Assembly: GCF_965223285.1 (NCBI RefSeq)
Contig: NZ_OZ244997.1
Coordinates: forward strand, 1,488,001-1,552,000
DNA length: 64,000 nucleotides
Direction of reading: 5' to 3'
Source: Leptofilum sp965223285
Lineage (GTDB): Bacteria > Chloroflexota > Anaerolineae > Promineifilales > Promineifilaceae
Under the pieces are notes generated by a model, which saw nothing but the letters and a program-made list of their open reading frames with translations, was not told the DNA's origin and made no database searches. Position numbers and translations under genes: made by a program. Of the stretch, positions 1 through 7,224 are shown one piece after another. Each line of letters begins with the position of its first letter. Positions within the stretch are counted from its first letter, which is position 1.

Positions 1-120
1 TGGGGTTTGTTTGAGTCGGGTGACATTGCGCCTGAGCATTCATGACAATTGTCACTGGTTGCTACAATCACTGGAACTTATCCTTTTTTGGAATATGGAT
101 AAGTAGGCTTTATAGTTATT

Positions 121-534
121 ATGATTGGATTAATGGAACCAATTCGCCTAATCATCATTGACCAACATACAGGTGTACGCAGTGCTTTACGCATAAGATT
201 GCGTTCTGCTTCCGGCATTAACATTGTGGCGTCGGTAGATGCAGATGAGGCACTTCAGCTAGCTCCAGGTGATTTTAGCCCAGATGTAGCAGTTCTTGGA
301 TTGACTGGGCGGAATGATGAATTGAAAAAGATGGTGGCACTGGTTGAGCAGCTCGTGGAGGGTGGCACGGCCGTTTTGGCTTTGTCATCATATATTGATG
401 TGGTAGCCCGTGAGTTGGTTTTAGCGGCAGGTGCCAGCGATTACCGCCTGAAAAATATTAACACTCCTGAACTGATTGCTGAAATTAGACTGTTAGCTGA
501 ATCTCACCACCAAGAGTGGCAAGATAATCATTAA
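121..534 (+). CDS. Degenerate response-regulator receiver-like protein
   Basis: A single-domain protein of 137 residues with the layout of a CheY-like receiver: an acidic patch after strand 1 (IIIDQH), a strand-3 segment PDVAVLG, a Ser-Ser after strand 4 (LALSS) and the conserved Lys after strand 5 (YRLKN). The position that should be the phospho-accepting Asp is Gly (VLGLTG), so it probably cannot be phosphorylated in the usual way. There is no output domain. The start at 121 or at the ATG at 133 cannot be decided; neither has a clear ribosome site, and a TATAGT box lies immediately upstream. Its partner is unknown. Confidence 0.6.
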   Translation: MIGLMEPIRLIIIDQHTGVRSALRIRLRSASGINIVASVDADEALQLAPGDFSPDVAVLGLTGRNDELKKMVALVEQLVEGGTAVLALSSYIDVVARELVLAAGASDYRLKNINTPELIAEIRLLAESHHQEWQDNH

Positions 535-544
535 ACCCCTTCGC

Positions 545-1540
545 TTACTCTTCCAAAGATTTCAGTACATTCATATAGTTGGCGCGTTCAAAGGCCGCAG
601 GGTCTGTAACCCGCTGTTGGCTAAGCACACCCTGTAACGCAGCAATGCTTTCTTCCCCATTTTCTTCCAGCCATTGCTCAACTTCTGCCAGCATGGTTTT
701 AATGTACTCAATGCCATTTTTTAGCAGCACAGAAGCAACGGCCGTTACCTTGGCCCCCGCCATCATACATTTAATAATGTCAGTGCCGTGCTCAACACCA
801 CCTGTGACCGCAATATCGGCCTTGATGATGCTGGATAGAACGGCCGTCCAGCGCAGCCGTAAGCGCAACTCTGCTTGTGTACTCAAATCAAGGCTAGATA
901 CAATCTCCCGCGTGGCTAAATCAATATCTGGTTGATAGAAACGGTTAAAAATAACCAGACCATCGGCTCCAACGCTGTCTAAATTGCTAGCCATATGCGC
1001 CAGGGCACTGAAGTAGGGACTCAATTTAACGGCGACCGGAATCTTTACGGCCGCTTTTACATCGCGCACCAAGTGCAAATACATCTCTTCAATCTCTCGG
1101 CCGCTGATATTTGGCTTGGTTGCCAGGTAGTAAATATTCAACTCCATGGCATCTGCCCCAGCGGCCTCTAATAGCCGACCATATTGCACCCAGCCACCAC
1201 TATAGTACCCATTTAAGCTGGCAATTACCGGAATTGAGACGGCCTTTTTTGCCTGGTAGATGTGCGCCAAATAGCCATTGGCCCCGCGATTATATTCCTT
1301 CATCTCCGGTAAATGTTGCAAAGCATCTGGCAACGTACGTTGATTGGCAGAGGTTACCTTGTCTACGCCTAGCCCTTGAAGCTCAATTTGTTCTTCAAAG
1401 AGGGATGGCAGCACGATAGCAGACGCACCGGCCAACTCCATACGCTTCAGATTATCAATGTAAGCTGTTAAAGGGGAAGCTGAAACGATAAGAGGGTTTT
1501 TAAGCGTGATGCCAAGATACTTTGTACTTAAATCTGTCAT
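545..1540 (-). CDS. Dihydroorotate dehydrogenase-like flavoprotein
   Basis: A 331-residue TIM-barrel protein of the FMN-binding dihydroorotate dehydrogenase superfamily. It opens with TKYLGITLKNPLIVSASP, and shows ELNIYYL, PVAVKLSPY and a phosphate-binding TGGVEHG-D segment near the C-terminus. No other pyrimidine gene is nearby, and the sequence matches the broad DHOD-like group better than classical PyrD, so the substrate is uncertain. The start chosen is the ATG at 1540, preceded by AGGAGAATTCG. A longer open frame begins at 1618, but its extra 26 residues do not look like family sequence. Confidence 0.75.
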   Translation of the reverse strand: MTDLSTKYLGITLKNPLIVSASPLTAYIDNLKRMELAGASAIVLPSLFEEQIELQGLGVDKVTSANQRTLPDALQHLPEMKEYNRGANGYLAHIYQAKKAVSIPVIASLNGYYSGGWVQYGRLLEAAGADAMELNIYYLATKPNISGREIEEMYLHLVRDVKAAVKIPVAVKLSPYFSALAHMASNLDSVGADGLVIFNRFYQPDIDLATREIVSSLDLSTQAELRLRLRWTAVLSSIIKADIAVTGGVEHGTDIIKCMMAGAKVTAVASVLLKNGIEYIKTMLAEVEQWLEENGEESIAALQGVLSQQRVTDPAAFERANYMNVLKSLEE

Positions 1541-1689
1541 CGAATTCTCCTCTGATGACCCTGGTTCTTGTTCAAAACAAGTGATGCCCACTTGCTCAGA
1601 ATGGTTCATTCGGGTCAATAAATGACGGGGTGCTGAATCTTAGCCGATTTATAAAAAATCTACCAGCGATGACAGATGTCAGGACTGAA

Positions 1690-1719
1690 TTGTTACTTCC
1701 AACACTCGTTGGTTATAAT
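1690..1719 (+). promoter_or_regulatory. Sigma-70-like promoter for the dsbA-VKOR-CBS operon
   Basis: TTGTTA at 1690 and a perfect TATAAT at 1714 are separated by 18 bases. They lie 47 bases before the start codon of the DsbA-like gene. Confidence 0.55.
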
Positions 1720-1766
1720 CTACGGGATAGACTGAAGTCAATCAAACTACAAAAGGGACAGTATTA

Positions 1767-2456
1767 ATGACAAAACGTGCAAGAACTCGTAAATCAACAA
1801 AGAAGCAAACGAATTGGCTCCTAGTCGGCGGGCTGATTGTTGGTGGCGTTGTAATTTTCATTGGCCTGATTGCCCTGGCTTTTCGTGAGCCAAACCGCTT
1901 AAGTTTGCTGGGATTCTGCAATAATAACCCGGACAACTGCATTGTTGTGGGAGATGCAGATGCAGAGGTTGCGGTTGTAGAAGTTTCTGATTACGGTTGT
2001 TCGCACTGCCGCGACTTTAACCTTGAGACTGGCCCTCTGCTCGATGCTCAATACATTGAGCCAGGCGAGGTAAAGTGGGTAGTTGTACCTTTTGCTTTGC
2101 AAAACCAGGCTGGTGTCTTCCCAACAATGCCGTCCGCAGTAGCGGCGATGTGTGCCAATGATCAGGGGGCATTTGCCGATTTTCATGAAGCGTTATTTGC
2201 GCTTCAGGGAACGGCGAGCTTCAACACGGAAGCTGGATTTTTGCAGGCGGCAGATTCTTTAGAAATGGATATTGACGCCTTTAGCTCCTGCCTGGATGAT
2301 AATCCATACGCAGATATTATTTTGGAAAATGTAACAATGGCCCAACAAGCAGGTGTTAATTCCACCCCCAGTTTTTTCATTGACGGGAACTTGTTGCCAG
2401 GAAATCAGCCCTTATCGGTCTTTCAGCAGCGGATAAATTCACTATTGGGGTCGTAA
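1767..2456 (+). CDS. Membrane-anchored DsbA-like thiol oxidoreductase
   Basis: A 229-residue protein with a basic N-terminus (KRARTRKSTKK), one membrane segment at about residues 17-36 and a thioredoxin-fold domain outside the cell. The active site is CSHC in SDYGCSHC, and the cis-Pro loop near the end is NSTPSFFIDG, so it is a DsbA/thioredoxin_4 family enzyme that forms or shuffles disulfides in exported proteins. The next gene, four bases downstream, encodes a VKOR, the family's usual re-oxidising partner. GGGA eight bases before the ATG serves as ribosome site. A promoter lies at 1690-1719. Confidence 0.85.
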   Translation: MTKRARTRKSTKKQTNWLLVGGLIVGGVVIFIGLIALAFREPNRLSLLGFCNNNPDNCIVVGDADAEVAVVEVSDYGCSHCRDFNLETGPLLDAQYIEPGEVKWVVVPFALQNQAGVFPTMPSAVAAMCANDQGAFADFHEALFALQGTASFNTEAGFLQAADSLEMDIDAFSSCLDDNPYADIILENVTMAQQAGVNSTPSFFIDGNLLPGNQPLSVFQQRINSLLGS

Positions 2457-2460
2457 GCCT

Positions 2461-2922
2461 ATGAAACAAGATTGGCAGTTGCGCCTAATACAACTTTTGT
2501 CTGTGCCGGGCATGTTGTTGGCTTACTATTTGTTTCTATTTCATGAGGGTGTGCTCATTGTTGGCTGCAAAGTGGGGAGTATTTTTGATTGTGGCGTAGT
2601 AAGTGGTCCGGGTGCGCCGTACGCTTCAATTGGGCCGGTGCCGGTTGCGTTCATTGGTTTAGTGGGGTATGCAACTATTTTTCTGCTTGCCTGGCTGCGA
2701 GATTGGGAACATCCTTTGGTAGATTATTTGCCAGAAATCATGGTGGCGGTGACAGGTTTCGCCTTGTTGTTTTCGTTAGGGCTTACCGTTGTTGAGGCAG
2801 TTGTCATTCATGCTTTTTGCCAATATTGCGTTGTTTCGGCCGTATTAGTGGTAATTCTATTTGTTCTGGCGTTGAGCTACCTGCGTAGTGAAAATGCGGG
2901 GAGGGCACAAGATGCGTCTTGA
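2461..2922 (+). CDS. Vitamin K epoxide reductase (VKOR) family protein
   Basis: A 153-residue integral membrane protein with about four helices. The signature cysteines are present: a pair in the first periplasmic loop (GCKVGSIFDCG) and the redox CQYC near the third/fourth helix (HAFCQYCVVS). The conserved Ser/Gly-rich loop (SGPGAPYASIGPVPVA) lies between them. Bacterial VKORs re-oxidise DsbA-like proteins and pass electrons to quinone. The adjacent DsbA-like gene supports that role here. The 3' end overlaps the next start by 11 bases, so the three genes probably form one operon. Confidence 0.85.
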   Translation: MKQDWQLRLIQLLSVPGMLLAYYLFLFHEGVLIVGCKVGSIFDCGVVSGPGAPYASIGPVPVAFIGLVGYATIFLLAWLRDWEHPLVDYLPEIMVAVTGFALLFSLGLTVVEAVVIHAFCQYCVVSAVLVVILFVLALSYLRSENAGRAQDAS

Positions 2923-3382
2923 GTTAGTAAAAGATTGGATGAGTCGGGATGTTATAACGGCCGTTCCCACAATGGGGCTGCTTGAGGCAGATGCGTTACT
3001 CAAGGAACACCAAATTCGCAGGCTGCCCGTTTTGGAAAACGGCCGTCTTGTCGGTATTGTCACTTATGGGGATATTCGCGAAGCCAGGCTGTCTGACGCT
3101 ACCGCATTAAGCACTTGGGAGATGAATTATTTGCTGGCCAGCTTGAAGCTGGCGGCGGTAATGACCAAAGAGCCAGTTTCTATTTCGCCAGCGGCTACCA
3201 TTGGCGAAGCAGCCGACCTGATGTTAACTCACCGCATTAGCGGATTACCTGTTGTCGACGTGGAAGGCACTCTCGTTGGCATTATCACCGAATCGGACAT
3301 TTTTCGGATGGTAGCACACCAGTGGCGGCAAACACAGGAAGATACATCCACCAAGCCATACACACATTACGAAGGTGATTAG
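2912..3382 (+). CDS. Two-CBS-domain protein
   Basis: A 156-residue protein made of a tandem CBS pair: the first around VKDWMSRDVITAVP to GIVTYGDIREA, the second around VMTKEPVSISPAA to GIITESDIFRM. CBS pairs bind adenine nucleotides and usually regulate a partner. No effector domain is attached, and the target is not evident. The ATG at 2912 is preferred because GGGAGG sits just upstream; a GTG at 2888 would add eight residues. It overlaps the VKOR gene by 11 bases. Confidence 0.8.
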   Translation: MRLELVKDWMSRDVITAVPTMGLLEADALLKEHQIRRLPVLENGRLVGIVTYGDIREARLSDATALSTWEMNYLLASLKLAAVMTKEPVSISPAATIGEAADLMLTHRISGLPVVDVEGTLVGIITESDIFRMVAHQWRQTQEDTSTKPYTHYEGD

Positions 3383-3436
3383 CTGCTATTGACGCAGCGA
3401 TTCAGCAACAGTATACTATTTCGTCGTTACGCAATT

Positions 3437-3510
3437 CGGGGCGTAGCTCAGCTTGGTAGAGCGCTCGGTTTGGGTCCGAGAGGTCGTCAGTTCAAATCTG
3501 GCCGCCCCGA
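3437..3510 (+). tRNA. tRNA-Pro (TGG)
   Basis: A cloverleaf with acceptor stem CGGGGCG/CGCCCCG and discriminator A, D-arm GCTCAGCTTGGTAGAGC, anticodon loop TTTGGGT on a CTCGG/CCGAG stem, and T-arm loop TTCAAAT. No CCA is encoded. Confidence 0.93.
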
Positions 3511-3596
3511 CTTTCAGTAGGCAGTATTCAGTTTCCTTAATTACCGCACTCAGCAAATTTACTGAATACTGATCACTGTTTACTTATTACCGAAAT
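3511..3596. repeat. Spacer of the ACTGAATACTGATCAC repeat family
   Basis: The spacer between two tRNA genes contains a perfect 11-base inverted repeat, CAGTATTCAGT at 3522 and ACTGAATACTG at 3561. It continues into ATCACTGTTTAC. Related wording recurs inside hisF (12770-12811) and between hisD and hisG (19021-19065). Confidence 0.5.
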
Positions 3597-3667
3597 GCGG
3601 CAGTGGTGTAGGGGTAACACAATAGCCTTCCAAGCTCTTGTCACGGGTTCGAATCCCGTCTGCCGCT
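3597..3667 (+). tRNA. tRNA-Gly (TCC)
   Basis: A 71-base cloverleaf with acceptor GCGGCAG/CTGCCGC and discriminator T, a short D-arm with GTAGGGGTAAC, anticodon loop CTTCCAA, and T-arm GGGTTCGAATCCC. The anticodon stem has one mismatch. No CCA is encoded. Confidence 0.92.
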
Positions 3668-3710
3668 CTCATTTGCGATAAACCCGTCATTCAAAAGTCG
3701 TAAAATATCC

Positions 3711-3782
3711 GGGCCTGTAGCTCAATGGTAGAGCAGTCGGCTCATAACCGATCGGTTTCAGGTTCGAATCCTGGCAGGCCCA
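3711..3782 (+). tRNA. tRNA-Met (CAT), probably elongator
   Basis: A 72-base cloverleaf with acceptor GGGCCTG/CAGGCCC and discriminator A, D-arm GCTCAATGGTAGAGC, anticodon loop CTCATAA, and T-arm CAGGTTCGAATCCTG. The anticodon stem lacks the three GC pairs typical of initiator tRNA. An Ile2 (lysidine-modified) identity cannot be excluded from sequence alone. Confidence 0.9.
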
Positions 3783-3793
3783 TCTTCTCTTCT

Positions 3794-6694
3794 TTAATCC
3801 TCAATTTGAATTTCTCCGAATGGAATCCAGCTCGTAACGGCCGTAATGCGTTCGTCTAAAATAGGCAAGGGGCGATTGGTAAAGGCATCGTAAAGAATGA
3901 GCAGCACACCAGCCGTTTGGCCGTTGGTGGCTCTGTTATCTACATACAAGATCGGTGAGCCGGGTGCAGGCTTTTCGCTTTGGCAAAAGCCAATAAAGGT
4001 TGCGGGGTTTGGGCGCGGGGGGAAAACGATGGTGCGAGGGGACTGCACCTGCGATCCGTGAATCCATTTGAGCGTGGGTATGCTGCCCATTGCTGGAATG
4101 CCATCCACCAGGTCGCACCAGGCCCAGGTAAAGCTACCTGCTTCATAGCCCACAAATCGAGTAGAAATCACATAGTCACGCAGGAGGGGACGGCCGTTTA
4201 TCAACCACATTGGAATAGCTATCTCCTCACCGGGAGAGAGTGTGGACTGCGCATTTCCAATTGAGCCACCTGCCCAAACGATCCCTTGTCCCAGCGGAAC
4301 ATAATTTGTATGTTCCGAGGCCTCTGGTGGTGCCCAATTGGGTTGGGCAATGCCCCATGGCCCGATGGTTGCCGGCAACTGATTCGGCAGTTCTGCTAGG
4401 CTAGGATTATCGTAAGTTGTGCTCCAGTGACCATTTTCATTTTGCCAATGCAAATACAGCCGAGTTTGTCCCGCTATGGTAGCGTCCCAATCGTATCCGA
4501 CGACGGCTTGCGCGCTGTCGGCTGCTGAAATGGGGCGATGTAGCGGGTTTTGTGTGGCTATAGGCAGGTGGGCTGGCTTTACAGTGAGCGTGCCAATGTC
4601 GGCCAATTCGGCGCCACTGCCTAGACGTAGCCTGAATTCGCCAGGGCCTCGCCGCGACGTCAGGCGAAATTGGGTGAGCGTTATGCCTGCCGGTTGGGGA
4701 CGTGCCAGTAAATCTGCCTGGGCTATAATGTTGCCCGATTCATCTAGCAAATGGACAAAAAACGGAGTTTCTGTGGTTCCTTGCCAGGCCAGCGTCAGGC
4801 GTGCTTCGGAACCAATTTCCACTTCGTTTTGCTCGATTGCGTAGCCCAAAATTGTTGCGTCAGCCAAAGTGAGCGACAGTGGCGAGAACTGACTAGGCAG
4901 TTGGATGTGTGGCCTTTGGCGAAACAGCAAGGCTTCACCGAGCGGTTCTGCCGGACGGAGCGTACTGTAGGGAGCTTCGTCGATGTAGGTAGTAATGACA
5001 TTACGGCCGTTTGCCAATCCCTCCTCAATTCGATTCACCCACGTCTGGCTGTATGGGCCTTCGCCGGGAGCCACGTATTCAATCGTTACGTCAGGGCGGT
5101 GGCCTTCCACCGTTTGCAAATACCAAAGTGGGGTTGCCCAATGCCAGTTGGCCAGAATCAGGCTGTCTGGTGGGGCACCATCGAGGATGGTTTGTGCATA
5201 GTCGCGGGCATCTTCCACCTGGTGCAGCCAGCGGAAGCTGGGCCACCGTTGCCAACCTTGTGCCACTGCTGCGATGAGGAGAACGGCCGTTGCTACCAGC
5301 AGTACAGTTCGCCAGGAGTTGGGCTGGGCTGCCACGAAATCCCGTAAGTAGCCACAGGCCAGCCCCACGCAAATGGCTACTGGCAGATAAGCAGGCAGCA
5401 TATATTCTACCGTTTGCGGGGCGCGGTAGGTGGCCGTAACCAACGTGTGCAGCGCAAATGAACCGCCAAGCAACAGTCCAAGCCGCCAATCTCGCCGCAG
5501 CAGCCAAACCAAACCCAACAGTGCGCCCACCAACAGCCACGGTGAAAATTGGAAGGTCAGCACATTCCCCATCACCTTTAGGCGCGGCCAAAGTACCACA
5601 GGCTCAACAAAGTAAAAAAAATCCCCCTGAAAGCCAAGTGCCAGGAAGTGGTTCAAAAAGCCAGAGACGGTGTTTAAGCCGTCGCTAGCTCCGGGAACAT
5701 CGGCTCCGGCGCGCAAGGGCAGGTAGAGCAGCGGTAAAAGTCCGGCAAGGGCAGCTAGCAACGGCCGTTTCCAGCGGGATGGGGTTCGTAAAAATGTGGG
5801 ATCAATTAGCAGTAAGCCCACAAAAAATACGAGCCCCATGAAAGCTAGGGATAGGTGGTGTGTAAAGCCGAAGCTAAGCGCAGCGGCAAACAGAATTAGA
5901 TAGCGATCCGTCTTTTCTTTATGACGTTGATGTCGGATGAGTGCAAAAATGGCCAAGGCGGCAAACAGTGCTGTCAGGCTGCGGATGTTGGCGGTGGTGG
6001 CCTGTGCCCAAAAGGTAGTGGCTGTCCCAAGGGGGAGTACGGCCGTTGCTGCCGCAAAGTGCTTTCGAGTAAGGTCAAAGACGATCAAGTAGAGTAAGCT
6101 AAGCGTCGCGGTGCTGGTGATCAGTGAGAGGAGATTGATTTTGTAAGCGGCCGATGCGGCAATAGGCAGCCAGGTCATGAGCTTGCTTAATAGGGTGTAA
6201 AGCGGAAAGCCAGGTGGATGTGCCACCCCCAGCGTAGTGCCGATTAGCTGGAATTCGCCATTGTCGGCGGGCAGCAGCCCCGGTGCCAAGGTGAAAAAAT
6301 AAAGCAGGCCAAAAAGGAGAACAGTTGCAAGTAAGCCCAGATAAATACGCAGGCGTGGGGTAAATATTTGGGTCGGTAGAGGGAGTTTTTGCAGCAAAAC
6401 GGCCGTTACCAGCAAAATTGCTAAAGCGGCTACCTGCACATCTGGATGAGGGTATAAAACATAGCCAAGCAGCAGCAAAAGGGGCCAAGTTTGGCTGTTA
6501 TTGTGGTGGCGTAAACTGAAAATCGCGAACCCCGTTAGCATTGCCGTGAGCCCAAGTGCAATAATCCAACTGACAGCGGCCGAACGAACCATGTAATGCA
6601 TTGCCCACTGCTCACTCAGTAAGCGGCCAGCAAAAAGCCCTAAACTCAGCGGTGCCATAAGGGCAAGAATTTTGGCGAACGGTTTTGGCCACAT
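3794..6694 (-). CDS. Large DUF2723 / GT117-type membrane protein
   Basis: A 966-residue protein. The first half is a bundle of about a dozen membrane helices. The second half is a soluble, extracytoplasmic-looking region rich in beta structure. The DUF2723 (glycosyltransferase family 117) signature is clear near residue 140: LAPGLLPADNGEFQL, then GVAHPPGFPLYTLL. The acidic residues in ADNGEF correspond to the conserved catalytic loop of GT-C folds. The family is thought to glycosylate proteins or lipids on the outer face of the membrane from a lipid-linked sugar. The substrate is unknown. It is transcribed alone, and its 3' end faces the tRNA cluster. Confidence 0.8.
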   Translation of the reverse strand: MWPKPFAKILALMAPLSLGLFAGRLLSEQWAMHYMVRSAAVSWIIALGLTAMLTGFAIFSLRHHNNSQTWPLLLLLGYVLYPHPDVQVAALAILLVTAVLLQKLPLPTQIFTPRLRIYLGLLATVLLFGLLYFFTLAPGLLPADNGEFQLIGTTLGVAHPPGFPLYTLLSKLMTWLPIAASAAYKINLLSLITSTATLSLLYLIVFDLTRKHFAAATAVLPLGTATTFWAQATTANIRSLTALFAALAIFALIRHQRHKEKTDRYLILFAAALSFGFTHHLSLAFMGLVFFVGLLLIDPTFLRTPSRWKRPLLAALAGLLPLLYLPLRAGADVPGASDGLNTVSGFLNHFLALGFQGDFFYFVEPVVLWPRLKVMGNVLTFQFSPWLLVGALLGLVWLLRRDWRLGLLLGGSFALHTLVTATYRAPQTVEYMLPAYLPVAICVGLACGYLRDFVAAQPNSWRTVLLVATAVLLIAAVAQGWQRWPSFRWLHQVEDARDYAQTILDGAPPDSLILANWHWATPLWYLQTVEGHRPDVTIEYVAPGEGPYSQTWVNRIEEGLANGRNVITTYIDEAPYSTLRPAEPLGEALLFRQRPHIQLPSQFSPLSLTLADATILGYAIEQNEVEIGSEARLTLAWQGTTETPFFVHLLDESGNIIAQADLLARPQPAGITLTQFRLTSRRGPGEFRLRLGSGAELADIGTLTVKPAHLPIATQNPLHRPISAADSAQAVVGYDWDATIAGQTRLYLHWQNENGHWSTTYDNPSLAELPNQLPATIGPWGIAQPNWAPPEASEHTNYVPLGQGIVWAGGSIGNAQSTLSPGEEIAIPMWLINGRPLLRDYVISTRFVGYEAGSFTWAWCDLVDGIPAMGSIPTLKWIHGSQVQSPRTIVFPPRPNPATFIGFCQSEKPAPGSPILYVDNRATNGQTAGVLLILYDAFTNRPLPILDERITAVTSWIPFGEIQIED

Positions 6695-6814
6695 AAGGTG
6701 GAATTATAACGTGGATGCAGCCACAAGCATCCTGCTGGGTATCAGGCTGCGGTTTGCATGTACTGAGGGTGCGGGATTATTAAGTGGGCCGATTTGAATC
6801 GTCTGCTGCTATTG

Positions 6815-6988
6815 CTATTCAGCTTGCCGGGGATGAAGCTCCTGGGCTTGGTCCGGTGCTTCCCAATCTTCATAACTTTCAGAAAGGCCTTCTTCCTGAC
6901 TTATTTGAGAGGAGCGCATCAGGGCAGCGACGACAAAAATTGAGACGATCAGCCCCAAAATCAGCCAAATAATGAAAAAGATTTTCAT
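6815..6988 (-). CDS. Small single-pass membrane protein, 57 residues
   Basis: An open frame from ATG at 6988 to TAG at 6815. It starts MKIFFIIWLILGLIVSIFVV, a complete hydrophobic helix, followed by an acidic tail (QEEGLSESYEDWEAPD). This positive-N, helix, acidic-C design is typical of real small membrane proteins, and it sits in an otherwise empty 530-base gap. The ribosome site is weak. I do not recognise a family. It may follow from its own promoter or form a unit with the downstream GT117 gene (120 bases away, same strand). Confidence 0.55.
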   Translation of the reverse strand: MKIFFIIWLILGLIVSIFVVAALMRSSQISQEEGLSESYEDWEAPDQAQELHPRQAE

Positions 6989-7121
6989 TGGGTGAGTTTT
7001 CCAGTCTGCTGCATTCTCTTCCTACAAGTTGCGGCGGTGGAGAGAATTGTATCCTATTTTGAAAAACAGGGGAAATTTGTGGAAGTGGGAAAGTTTTTGA
7101 AATCCAGAGCTATTTCAGACG

Positions 7122-7150
7122 ATGACAAGTTACCTTCCCCAATGTATACT
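7122..7150 (+). promoter_or_regulatory. Candidate promoter for the kinase-TPR gene
   Basis: ATGACA at 7122 (one mismatch to TTGACA) and TATACT at 7145 are separated by 17 bases. They end 74 bases before the kinase start codon. Confidence 0.45.
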
Positions 7151-7224
7151 ACGATTGAAACGCACTGTTTTGTAACGGCCGTATTCAATGTAAAAGCCAA
7201 TTGACGCCATAGATAAACCAAGCC

